From positions 1,364,001-1,428,000 of the forward strand of contig OZ255706.1 in assembly GCA_965277025.1 (NCBI GenBank): 64,000 bases of DNA, written 5' to 3'. Made by a program: the position numbers and the translations under genes. Positions 1-6,795 of this stretch are shown here, piece after piece; the stretch's first letter is position 1, and every line of letters starts with the position of its first letter. The notes beneath the pieces are model-generated. The model saw only the letters and a list, made by a program, of their open reading frames with translations. It was not told the DNA's origin and did not search any database. Source of the stretch: Methylomarinum sp965277025 (GTDB lineage Bacteria; Pseudomonadota; Gammaproteobacteria; Methylococcales; Methylomonadaceae).

Positions 1-1
1 T

Positions 2-111
2 AGCGTTTCGACTTAATATTGGATCATGCCCTGCCAGTGAACGCCATTGCTGCGCAATCGCTGCCTCACTGGCAGGGCATGACAAGTGTTTCAACGAAAA
101 GCCGAAACGCT
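2..111. repeat. Nested palindromic element at the window edge
   Basis: Perfect 16-bp inverted arms lie at 25-40 (CATGCCCTGCCAGTGA) and 66-81, with a small inner stem (ATTGC/GCAAT at 46-50 and 54-58) and outer 9-bp arms at 2-10 (AGCGTTTCG) and 103-111. No coding frame is apparent. It could be a non-autonomous repeat or the end of an element cut by the window edge; I cannot assign a family. Confidence 0.6.
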
Positions 112-114
112 TTA

Positions 115-857
115 GGTTGTGTCTCGAAAGTTGTGGAAATTGATTTCAGGCACCTCCGGGCGGGTTGAGTTATGCGCCGGTCAGGCGGCTTGGTCAAGGG
201 TGGCGTCGGCGACGGGCTGAGCGAGCGTTTCCCGGCCATCGACCTTTCGCATGACGATCTGCCCCGAGGCCATCAGGGCCCGGAGCAGCATTGGCACGGT
301 CCGGGTCTGGATGCGGCGGCGGAATTCCTCGTTCAGGCGTTCGATCGCATTTGTCGTTCTGGCCGATTTCCACTGGCCTTGTGGCAGGCGCGTGAAGGTG
401 AACAGCTTATCTCCTGCTTCTTCCAGGCTGTCAGCGACGGCCTTGCATTTCAGCCGCCATTTTCGCAGAAATGCCTTGCGGCGGGTGGCAATTTCATTCA
501 CCGTTTTGGCGTAGATCATGTCGCGGTAATCCTCGGCCAGTTCATCGTGCATACGCTTGGGAGCCTTGGCCAGAAGGTTGCGATGCTTGTGCACCGTGCA
601 CTTCTGGATCGGCAGGTCTTCGCCCCGGAGGGCAACGAGAGCGGCCTCCAGTCCCGGCGCTCCGTCCACGATGACAAATTCGGGCCGCTGCAGCCCGCGC
701 GCATCCAGATTATTGATGAACTGACGCCAGGCGGAGGCGCTCTCGCCGCCCATGTTCATCAGTGATAACAAGACCTTCTGCCCATCTCTACGAACGCCGA
801 TGGCTGCGAGAACGGAGATATTGGTGGCCTTCCTGTCAATCCGCGTCTTGATCACCC
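115..857 (-). pseudogene. IS256-family (Mutator) transposase remnant
   Basis: The frame 181-855 on the minus strand encodes the C-terminal two thirds of a Mutator/IS256 transposase. It has the DGAPGLEAAL stretch that carries a DDE aspartate, the CTVHKHRNLLAKAP segment, and a C-terminal region with TTNAIERLNEEFRRR, which includes the catalytic glutamate. The N-terminal third is missing: the frame stops being homologous where an IS4-family fragment begins near 860. Base composition is much more GC-rich than the neighbouring genes, which suggests an element from another genome. The putative left terminus is near 115 (GGTTGTGTCTCGAAAG), but with the other end lost no target duplication can be checked. 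Probably inactive. Confidence 0.8.
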
Positions 858-862
858 CCTAT

Positions 863-1269
863 GTCAGCATTTGAACCCTGATGCGATTAAAATTTATGGC
901 TTGCGTTGGGAAATCGAAACGCTTTTCGGCTGTTTAAAAGGACGGGGATTCAAACTTGAGGAAACGCGTGTAGTCGGTTATCTTCGGATCAAAAAATTGT
1001 TGGTACTTCCCGTTATTGCTTTCTGTTGGTCACATAAAGCAGGCGAATGGAAACATGATTGCGAGTTACCAATAAAAACCAAAACACATCAGCGGCTCGC
1101 GCAAAGCCTGTTTCGATATGGATTAGATTGTATCCGCTCAACGTTGTTTAATGTCTTATCTCAATCAAAAAGGATGATTAGAAAAGTGATTGCTCTTTTG
1201 CAACCCATACCTTTTGTCACTGGAATACATGAGACTCATTTGTCATAAGTTAATTTTTGTCATGTACAG
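863..1269 (+). mobile_element. 3' fragment of an IS4-family element
   Basis: This segment matches, in inverted orientation, the transposase C-terminal half and terminus of the more complete IS4-type element at 61536-62746. The frame 871-1248 begins inside the protein and keeps the IS4 signature Y-(2)-R-(3)-E-(6)-K, in YGLRWEIETLFGCLK. The terminus ending in GTCATGTACAG near 1269 equals the terminal repeat of the complete copy. The N-terminal half is absent; the junction with the IS256 remnant is at about 858-863. It is a relic and encodes no complete protein. Confidence 0.85.
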
Positions 1270-1332
1270 ATAAATTATCCAAACACAACATTTGTATCCA
1301 TTCATGTCCATTCGTGGTTCAAGTTTTATTCC

Positions 1333-2826
1333 ATGAATGATCGCATCGCCCAAGCCCTGACCAAACTCTTCGAACGCCACCGCATCATCTTCTGGTATGA
1401 CGCGAAAAAAGAGTTGCGTAGTGATTTTGAGGCGCTTGAGCTGCCGGGAATCGAGAAACTGGAACTTGCCAACAACGAGTTCGGGGTGAAATATCGCCTG
1501 TTACGTGAGGAGACGGAACAGAAGTTTTTGCTCTATCGTGAAGGGCCGCAGCCTGAATACCTTGATAACTGGCTCCTGGATGTGCAGCTTGCACAGGGCG
1601 AGTTCCGTACCGACCAGGTCGGGCTATGGCTAAGCGAGCTGGAGTTGGGGCTCGAATTTGCCGATGTGGTGCAGGCCCATGAGGAGTTCTTTAAAGCAGT
1701 CAAGCGCAAGGAAAGTCTGAAACGTTTACTGAAACCTGATGATACCCCCGGGATGGTTCGGCTGAAGATGCTGGGTGTGTGTACCAGTGCTGAACCCAGA
1801 CTGGACACGGTGTTGGAGAGTCTGCTGGCGGAGCTGTCTGAAGGGCGCGATGACAAGTTCAAACTGATAACCCGCTGTGGTCTGGATGCCTTTCTCTGGG
1901 GGCAGATGAAGCGGACCTATGGCTATCAGTCTGAATCACCCGGTATCCGGGATTTTGTCATCGAGCTGTTCAAATCATGCTATGCCATGGGCACAGATGG
2001 GGAGGTACTTCTGGCTTCGGATTCATTGGTGTTTCTGAAGCGATGGAAAGACAGCCGTCAGTATGAGGCGTCCTTTGAATCCCTCTCTGATGAGTGTGCG
2101 GATCTGCTTGGTATCGAGCAGGATCTCAACAGCAGGGATTTCCGTACGCTGATTGATCTGGATTATTTCCGGTTGATTGATAAAAAGATCATCAGCGAGT
2201 TGGTTAGAAATGTGGTGGATAGGACGGTCTTCACCGGCGACGTGGCGCTTTGGGCCCGCCAGCGACGCCAGGGGCACTGGTATCAGGACTTCCGGCATCT
2301 CTACGAGGCGGTGGACTATGCGGCGCAGTTTGTTCAACTGCTCGATGAGACCACATTGGACATGGTCTCTTTGGCTGATGGCGTAGAGCGTTATTCTCAT
2401 TCATGGTTCCGGCTCGATCAGCTCTACCGGAAGGTTGTGTACCATGTTCGCCGTTCAGGACAGTCAACCCTGATGGGGGCATTAATCGAGCAGATTGAAA
2501 ACCTGTATTCAAACAATTATCTGCTGAAGCTGAATGATCGTTGGCAGGGTTATGTCGATGCTGCCAACCGATGGGCCGCACCTCCGGTGCTGCTGCAAAA
2601 GGACTTCTTTCACCGCTGTGTTCAGCCATTCTTAAATAAGGATAAAAAGGTTTATGTGATTATTTCGGATGCCTTGTGCTATGAAATTGGTGATGAATTA
2701 CTAAGTCTGATTCGCCGGGAAGATCGCTTTGACGCCAATCTTGAACCTGCGCTCTCTATGTGTCAGGTCAGAGAGTGCTTTGCTTGTCCATTGCAGTTTC
2801 ATTTATTGGGGATGGAGAGTGGTTGA
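1333..2826 (+). pseudogene. pglZ: Truncated BREX alkaline-phosphatase-superfamily protein PglZ (type A)
   Basis: Residues 1 to about 476 resemble the N-terminal two thirds of PglZ of type 1 BREX phage-defence systems: a long helical region, then the start of the phosphatase-like domain (VIISDALCYEIGDELLSLIR, followed by EPALSM). Full PglZ proteins are usually about 800-900 residues, and the metal-binding core after this point is missing. Homology stops abruptly at about 2760, after which the frame runs 22 codons through unrelated DNA (a reversed toxin gene) to a stop at 2826. No other BREX gene (brxA, brxB, brxC, pglX, brxL) is in the window. The start at 1333 has no clear Shine-Dalgarno sequence and lies 60 bp from an IS4 terminus. 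This is a non-functional remnant; the family call rests on recognised motifs, not a search. Confidence 0.75.
2761..2802 (-). pseudogene. parE: N-terminal stub of a ParE/RelE-type toxin
   Basis: Reading the minus strand from an ATG at 2802, which overlaps the antitoxin stop codon (ATGA), gives MKLQWTSKALSDLT. That is a typical ParE-family N-terminus. The frame stops matching the family at about 2761, exactly where pglZ homology begins on the other strand, so the rest of the toxin gene was lost in the rearrangement that truncated pglZ. The stub is too short for the ORF finder and cannot be functional. Confidence 0.6.
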
Positions 2827-3069
2827 TTCGTATCCAGGCTATCAGCCCAGGCTTGAACTTTTTGATGATCGATAACATTACCCGCATCCACATCCGCCAG
2901 TGCTTCAAGTGTCAAACGATACCGTTCTTCCTGATCAACCCAGGCGGATAATGCCTGCTTGACAATCCACCCTCGCGAACGTTCCAGACGGTTAGCTAAT
3001 TGATCTACTTTTGTCGGCCAGCTGGAGAGGGACATGCGCGGTCACGACTTTAGTATTGGAATTGGCCAT
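2799..3069 (-). pseudogene. Ribbon-helix-helix antitoxin (CopG/ParD-like), frameshifted
   Basis: The natural start is the ATG at 3069, 8 bp after a good Shine-Dalgarno (GGAGG); it reads MANSNTKVVTAHVPLQLADK. The conserved continuation, VDQLANRLERSRGWIVKQAL, lies in a different frame that runs to the stop at 2799. The switch falls in the A-run at about 3008-3013, where one extra A separates the codons for LADK and VDQL. Together the two parts make an 89-residue RHH antitoxin whose C-terminal end (QAWADSLDTNQPLSIPNK) would wrap a ParE toxin. The partner toxin begins with an overlapping ATGA but is cut. An assembly error in the homopolymer is an alternative to a true mutation. Confidence 0.7.
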
Positions 3070-3098
3070 ATATTCGATCCTCCATCTTTAGTCATAAC

Positions 3099-3129
3099 TA
3101 ATCATACTGATTAATCATGATTAATTCAA
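3099..3129 (-). promoter_or_regulatory. Promoter with overlapping operators for the RHH antitoxin
   Basis: On the minus strand a -35 box TTGAAT (3124-3129) and a -10 box TATGAT (3101-3106) are 17 bp apart. Two inverted repeats overlap them: TAATCA-tac-TGATTA at 3099-3113 and the perfect palindrome TAATCATGATTA at 3112-3123. Repeated half-sites over the promoter are the usual layout for RHH antitoxin autorepression. Inference from sequence layout only. Confidence 0.55.
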
Positions 3130-3160
3130 ATTGTCGCCCAACTTTACCGAGCCGATGGTG

Positions 3161-3195
3161 AAAAAAACCGTCTGAAATCTGAGGATGGTTTTTTA
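3161..3195. terminator. Hairpin with A/T tracts, first copy
   Basis: AAAAACCGTC and GATGGTTTTT form a stem with one G-U pair around TGAAATCTGAG; flanking A and T tracts make it usable as an intrinsic terminator in both directions. It lies downstream of the relE-like gene. An almost identical element occurs at 3806-3838, with some similarity continuing into the following 30 bp. Confidence 0.6.
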
Positions 3196-3258
3196 TCGAC
3201 TCTTTTAAAAGAATCCCCGTTAACTTAACAACCACAAGCTGCTTTAGCTGGAATTTTT

Positions 3259-3525
3259 TCACCGATAAACCTCGCTGCGTTTTCCAACTTTCAAAACCAG
3301 GACGCACAACACGTCATCTTGAATATCACAGATAATTCGGTTGTCACCTACTCGATAACGCCATAATCCACCCAGCGGCCCTTTTAGCATTTTTCCTGTG
3401 TTACGCGGATCATCCTGCACCGATAAGCGCTCTTTGATGAAACGCATAATTCGCCTGGCCTCTTTTTTGTCCGGTTTTGCCAGTTGTTTTTTGGCCGTAC
3501 CGGTAATTTCAATCGTCCAGGCCAA
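3259..3525 (-). CDS. relE: RelE/ParE-family mRNA interferase toxin
   Basis: An 88-residue basic protein with the RelE fold pattern: an N-terminal strand (MAWTIEITGTAKKQLAKPDK), a central stretch KEARRIMRFIKERLS, then GPLGGLWRYRVGDNRIICDI and a C-terminal KVGKRSEVYR. RelE toxins cleave mRNA at the ribosome; the basic and aromatic residues of the last third match the usual catalytic region. The start appears to be TTG at 3525, lying inside the end of the antitoxin gene (17-bp overlap), so translation is coupled to the antitoxin. It looks intact, unlike the neighbouring RHH module. Confidence 0.85.
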   Translation of the reverse strand: MAWTIEITGTAKKQLAKPDKKEARRIMRFIKERLSVQDDPRNTGKMLKGPLGGLWRYRVGDNRIICDIQDDVLCVLVLKVGKRSEVYR

Positions 3526-3736
3526 GCGACTTTTCCACCTCGTCTAACGAATAAACGGCTTCCTCACCTTTTCTGACTCGCTCAAGCGTATTGGCCGCCA
3601 AATAATAATCTTCCATATCGGTAAGCCCGGCTTCGATAATTTCACGCAAATAAAAGGCTTTTGACCGGCCTGTTTTGGCGGCCAAATCATTCAGCCTTTG
3701 CGCAATTTCAGGATTTAATCTGACTGATGTCGCCAT
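3509..3736 (-). CDS. relB: RelB/DinJ-like ribbon-helix-helix antitoxin
   Basis: The ATG at 3736 is preferred over the TTG at 3748 because it follows GGAGAG by 5 bp. The protein has 75 residues: an RHH DNA-binding N-terminus (MATSVRLNPEIAQRLNDLAA, then KTGRSKAFYLREIIEAGL) and a C-terminal acidic toxin-binding tail ending SLDEVEKSLGLDD. It is expected to neutralise the downstream RelE-like toxin and repress its own promoter. The two genes overlap. The pair sits between two copies of the same hairpin, next to a decayed BREX/TA remnant and an ICE fragment, and may be cargo of either. Confidence 0.85.
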   Translation of the reverse strand: MATSVRLNPEIAQRLNDLAAKTGRSKAFYLREIIEAGLTDMEDYYLAANTLERVRKGEEAVYSLDEVEKSLGLDD

Positions 3737-3750
3737 AACACTCTCCAATA

Positions 3751-3774
3751 ATGAATAGCTGTATTCATATTATA
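3751..3774 (-). promoter_or_regulatory. -10 box and palindromic operator of the relBE-like pair
   Basis: On the minus strand, TATAAT (3769-3774) is followed by the inverted repeat ATGAATA-CAGC-TATTCAT (3751-3768), just upstream of the Shine-Dalgarno of the antitoxin gene. This is the expected place for an autoregulatory operator. No good -35 box was found. Confidence 0.55.
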
Positions 3775-3805
3775 CATTGCCCAATACTCGCTGCGTAAAA
3801 ACGCA

Positions 3806-3838
3806 TAAAAAACCGTCTGAAATCTGAGGACGGTTTTT
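3806..3838. terminator. Hairpin with A/T tracts, second copy
   Basis: AAAAACCGTC-TGAAATCTGAG-GACGGTTTTT repeats the element at 3161-3195, here with a fully paired stem. It lies between the TA promoter and the ICE operon and may insulate the two. Confidence 0.6.
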
Positions 3839-3906
3839 CATAGCTTTTTTTTGACAATTTCAAAATAATCCCCCTCAAGTTAATTGTTTTTTTGAAGGGG
3901 ACATTT

Positions 3907-4200
3907 ATGCAAGCAAAAGCTCTGGTTCTCGCCTGTTTACTCGGGCTTCCAGCCGCCACATTTGCCGACACCGATGCCGAACGGGAGGCTCTGGCCAAAA
4001 TCATCCATGAACTGGACGCCATTAAACCGTTGATCAATGAAGCTCGCTCCCAGGCCGATCCTGACAGCCGCATCCGCTTTCAGTACGACTGGCTGCTGTT
4101 GGACTTACAGCGCATCAAAGCCGGTATTACCGAACATTTGTATGCCCCCCAAACCCATCCCCCGCATTTTCCGCCGTTGAAGGGCGATTACCGTCATTAA
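3907..4200 (+). CDS. RAQPRD-family integrative conjugative element protein
   Basis: A 97-residue secreted protein. The ATG at 3907 follows GAAGGGG by 6 bp; an earlier TTG in frame is ignored. There is a signal peptide (about residues 1-19, MQAKALVLACLLGLPAATFA) and the family core ARSQADPDSRIRFQYDWLLL, ending PPLKGDYRH. The family (TIGR01690) is found only in ICE-type transfer regions, directly before the PFL_4701-type gene, as here. Its biochemical role is not known. The stop codon lies within the arm of an inverted-repeat element. Confidence 0.85.
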   Translation: MQAKALVLACLLGLPAATFADTDAEREALAKIIHELDAIKPLINEARSQADPDSRIRFQYDWLLLDLQRIKAGITEHLYAPQTHPPHFPPLKGDYRH

Positions 4201-4323
4201 CAGGTTGTTGATTTTTACAAAAATTGAAAACTTAAACACCACATCTGGTGTTTTATTTTTTTATCTATCACTATATATTGTGGTGTTCTAGTGGTTAAAT
4301 TCAGTTTTTCAACAGCCTGTTAA
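4197..4323. repeat. MITE-like inverted-repeat element with internal hairpin
   Basis: Arms TTAACAGGTTGTTGA (4197-4211) and TCAACAGCCTGTTAA (4309-4323) are inverted repeats with one mismatch. Between them is AT-rich DNA with no gene, holding a perfect hairpin AAACACCA-CATC-TGGTGTTT (4234-4253) followed by a T-rich tract, resembling an intrinsic terminator. It interrupts the otherwise tightly spaced transfer operon. Confidence 0.6.
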
Positions 4324-4335
4324 GAGGACACCGTT

Positions 4336-4572
4336 ATGACCTCAGCTCAAATTTCGGCGTTCAGCAACTCAACCGGCGGTTTTGCACCGGCTGTCGTGTT
4401 GAAGCTGATCGCCGGAATCCTCGCCGTCATCTATCTGTTATGGCTGGCCTGGATCGCTTATTCGCAACTACGCTCGTGGAAGAACGGGCAAGGAGATTTT
4501 TACGACTTTTTATTTATTACCATCCGGGCGGCGCTTGTCGCCCTTATTATCGGCTTTTTTATCACAACCTGA
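4336..4572 (+). CDS. ICE membrane protein, PFL_4701 family (TIGR03758)
   Basis: A 78-residue protein with two predicted membrane segments (about residues 20-42 and 60-77) separated by a short polar loop, SQLRSWKNGQGDFYDF. Small size, the N-terminal MTSAQISAFSNSTGG and position match the PFL_4701 family of ICE transfer proteins. It probably belongs to the inner-membrane part of the mating-pair apparatus; pilin-like roles have been proposed for small proteins of this kind, but nothing here proves it. GAGG precedes the ATG. It looks intact. Confidence 0.85.
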   Translation: MTSAQISAFSNSTGGFAPAVVLKLIAGILAVIYLLWLAWIAYSQLRSWKNGQGDFYDFLFITIRAALVALIIGFFITT

Positions 4573-4589
4573 TTGACGAGGAAAAAACA

Positions 4590-4940
4590 GTGAGAAAACA
4601 CTTATCAAAACCTTTTATCGCGTTATACACCTGGCTGACAAGTGCCAGTTTCAATGTGCAGGCGGCACTGCCAACGCCTGTCGCCCCCAGTACCGGTCAA
4701 CCTAAAGGCGACTGGCTGTCGCTCATCAAAGGCTATTCGAAAGATGCTGGACTGGTGATCGGTCTGGTACTGGCGACCGTGGCGTTTTTATGGTTCGCGT
4801 GGATCACCATTGCCAAGTTCAACGAAGCCAGAGCAGGACGAGCGGAATGGGGCGAAGTGGGCCTGACCGCGATTGTCGCCGCAGGAGTCATGGTCTTTAT
4901 CAGTTATCTGCTCACCGAAGCGGCTAACACGATTGTGTAA
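4590..4940 (+). CDS. ICE membrane protein, PFL_4702 family (TIGR03745)
   Basis: The GTG at 4590, 6 bp after GAGGAA, is chosen as start. It gives 116 residues; the longer frame from 4440 overlaps the upstream gene in another frame. A signal-like N-terminus (to about residue 28, NVQAA) is followed by two membrane helices (about 52-72 and 90-110). This fits the PFL_4702 family, a small TraA/VirB2-like pilin candidate of ICE type-IV secretion. It is intact and in the standard family order. Confidence 0.85.
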   Translation: MRKHLSKPFIALYTWLTSASFNVQAALPTPVAPSTGQPKGDWLSLIKGYSKDAGLVIGLVLATVAFLWFAWITIAKFNEARAGRAEWGEVGLTAIVAAGVMVFISYLLTEAANTIV

Positions 4941-4943
4941 CTG

Positions 4944-5318
4944 ATGGAGCATCAAACCGAAACACTGGCTGACCGGCGCAATCCGGAGCCGGTCATCTTC
5001 CGGGGCAGCACCAACAGCGAGCTGGGCATGATTTTATTGTGCGCGGTGCTGTTCTGGCTGCCGCTCAGTTTCATTATCGCCGCCTTGTTCGGGGCGGTGA
5101 TGATGGGCCTGGGCTTTTCCGCCCTGTGGGTTCTGGCCACGGTCTTTTCTGGTTCCACTTTGTTCCAGCGCATCAAACGCGGCAGGCCGGATTATTACTA
5201 CCAGCAAAAACTGAAGATTTTCTTTCATAAAACCGGACTGAAAAAGTCCGCATTGATTTTACGCGGTGGCCACTGGGATCTGGGCCGAACCCGCCTTTCT
5301 TTTAACCGACCCAAATAA
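4944..5318 (+). CDS. ICE conjugative transfer region protein, TIGR03750 family
   Basis: A 124-residue protein starting 3 bp after the previous stop. It has an N-terminal LADRRNPEPVIFRGSTNSEL motif typical of the family, then a hydrophobic hairpin (about 30-75) and a basic C-terminal half (FQRIKRGRPDYYYQQKL). Size and topology resemble VirB3/TraL-type inner-membrane subunits, so a role in anchoring the transfer channel is likely. Intact. Confidence 0.85.
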   Translation: MEHQTETLADRRNPEPVIFRGSTNSELGMILLCAVLFWLPLSFIIAALFGAVMMGLGFSALWVLATVFSGSTLFQRIKRGRPDYYYQQKLKIFFHKTGLKKSALILRGGHWDLGRTRLSFNRPK

Positions 5319-5324
5319 CCCTTT

Positions 5325-5999
5325 ATGCGCTATCAGGATCTCAACACATCATTAAAATCGCATATCACCACACTGAGAGCGGTGACTGGTGTTCTGGTGT
5401 TAATCAACCTGCTGTTGTGGCGGGGCTGGAACAACGCCAAAAGCGATCTTATCATTCATATACCCCCGGACATTCGTTCCGGGGCGTCCCTGAAACCAGG
5501 TGACATTTCACCCGCCAATGTCTATGCCTTCGCCGGTTACATTTTTCAGCAACTTAACCGCTGGGATAAAAACGGCGCTGATGACTACGGCAAACAGATT
5601 TCTTATTTATCGGCCTTTTTAACCCCTCAATACCTGGAATATTTAAAAAACGATCTGGAGATTCGCGGCCAAAAAGGGGAGTTGGCCGGGCGTACCCGGG
5701 CTATACAACCCATTCCGGGCCAGGGCTTTGAAGAACGCAGGGTCGATATACTCGATGCAAACACCTGGGTGGTCTGGCTGGACTTTCATATTCAGGAATT
5801 TGTCCGCGGCATGGAAGTAAAAAACATCAAAATCCGCTATCCGATCCGGGTCGTGCGTTTTAATGTCGATCCTGAAAAGAACCCCTGGGGACTGGCACTC
5901 GATGGTTTTCAACCGCCGGGACCTGCCAAATTGGGTGAAAGCGACCTTAACCCGGATGAAACTACTTCAGATACCGCAACCATCCCTTCAACGGAATAA
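5325..5999 (+). CDS. ICE protein, PFL_4703 family (TIGR03746)
   Basis: A 224-residue bitopic inner-membrane protein: a short cytoplasmic N-terminus, one helix (about 19-37, VTGVLVLINLLLWRGW), then a periplasmic domain. Family motifs include IPPDIRSGASLKPGDISPAN and NVYAFAGYIFQQLNRW. Topology and size resemble VirB8/TraE proteins that organise the type-IV channel. The last 40 residues are low-complexity and acidic (ESDLNPDETTSDTATIPSTE). It is intact; a second frame overlapping its 3' end is the upstream extension of the next gene and is not used. Confidence 0.85.
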   Translation: MRYQDLNTSLKSHITTLRAVTGVLVLINLLLWRGWNNAKSDLIIHIPPDIRSGASLKPGDISPANVYAFAGYIFQQLNRWDKNGADDYGKQISYLSAFLTPQYLEYLKNDLEIRGQKGELAGRTRAIQPIPGQGFEERRVDILDANTWVVWLDFHIQEFVRGMEVKNIKIRYPIRVVRFNVDPEKNPWGLALDGFQPPGPAKLGESDLNPDETTSDTATIPSTE

Positions 6000-6015
6000 C
6001 CCGAGGAGAATTTCA

Positions 6016-6795
6016 GTGATTAACCGTTTCACGCTTTTATTTTTATTGATAACGGTCAGTCTGACCGGTTTTTCGGCGCAGCGGGTTGAACGGCTGTTCT
6101 GGGACAAGCATCCGTTAAAAATCACGTTGCCTGTTGGTAAAGAACGGCTGGTGTCATTTCCATCCGGTGTCCGGGCGGGTATTCCCACCGCATTGGCCGG
6201 GAAGCTCCGCACCCAGATCAATCATGGGACGGTTTACTGGCTGGCCAAAGAACCGTTTGAGACTCAGCGTATCGAGGTGCGGGAAATCAATGGCAAACAC
6301 ATCTACCTGATCGATCTTCAGGCGAAAAAGACCACACATGCCGCGATGCCGGTCGACATTCTGCCCAAACAGGATGAACCTGCCACGGGAAGCAGCAGAC
6401 AAGCCACCCGAAAATCCCACAAGCGCCGCAAAGCGCCAGGCTATGTTACCTTGACCCGTTTTGCCGCCCATCAGCTTTATGCGCCGAAACGCTTGCTCAA
6501 AAAAGTGCCGGGCATTCATCGCGTGTCAGTATCCAGAACGCCCATTCGCCATTTGCTCCGTGGGCATTATATCAAGGCTACGCCACTGGCCAGCTGGCAG
6601 GCAGGGCGTTTGTATGTCACTGCCGTGGAACTGAACAACCCGGGCCGTGAGCGCATCGATCTCGACCCGCGTGATCTTCGCGGCCAGTGGCGAGCGGCCA
6701 CCTTTCAGCATAACCTGCTTTATCCAGCAGGCTCCGAAGCTGACACCACGGCGGTTTATCTGATCTCCGACCGGCCCTTCCAGGAGGTGTTGTAA
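6016..6795 (+). CDS. ICE protein, PFL_4704 family (TIGR03749)
   Basis: The GTG at 6016, 7 bp after GAGGAG, gives 259 residues with a signal peptide (VINRFTLLFLLITVSLTGFS, cut near residue 20). The mature part is periplasmic and resembles TraK/VirB9-like secretins' partners: VERLFWDKHPLKITLPVGKE near its start and DPRDLRGQWRAATFQHNLLY near the end. The last base of the stop overlaps the next ATG, indicating coupled translation. Intact. Confidence 0.85.
   Translation: MINRFTLLFLLITVSLTGFSAQRVERLFWDKHPLKITLPVGKERLVSFPSGVRAGIPTALAGKLRTQINHGTVYWLAKEPFETQRIEVREINGKHIYLIDLQAKKTTHAAMPVDILPKQDEPATGSSRQATRKSHKRRKAPGYVTLTRFAAHQLYAPKRLLKKVPGIHRVSVSRTPIRHLLRGHYIKATPLASWQAGRLYVTAVELNNPGRERIDLDPRDLRGQWRAATFQHNLLYPAGSEADTTAVYLISDRPFQEVL

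Noticed and set aside
172..765. Long plus-strand frame opposite the IS256 transposase.
   Set aside because: Antisense shadow of a GC-rich gene; no ribosome site and no recognisable protein.
857..868. The 12-mer CCCCCTATGTCA at 857-868 recurs inverted at about 12921-12932, both next to IS4 fragments, suggesting a shared recombination site.
   Set aside because: In 64 kb, 12-base matches between random positions are expected in large number, and at the second site most of it is the IS3 terminus.
3098..3307. 69-codon minus frame between the two TA modules.
   Set aside because: It overlaps the relE gene and the hairpin and lacks a start signal.
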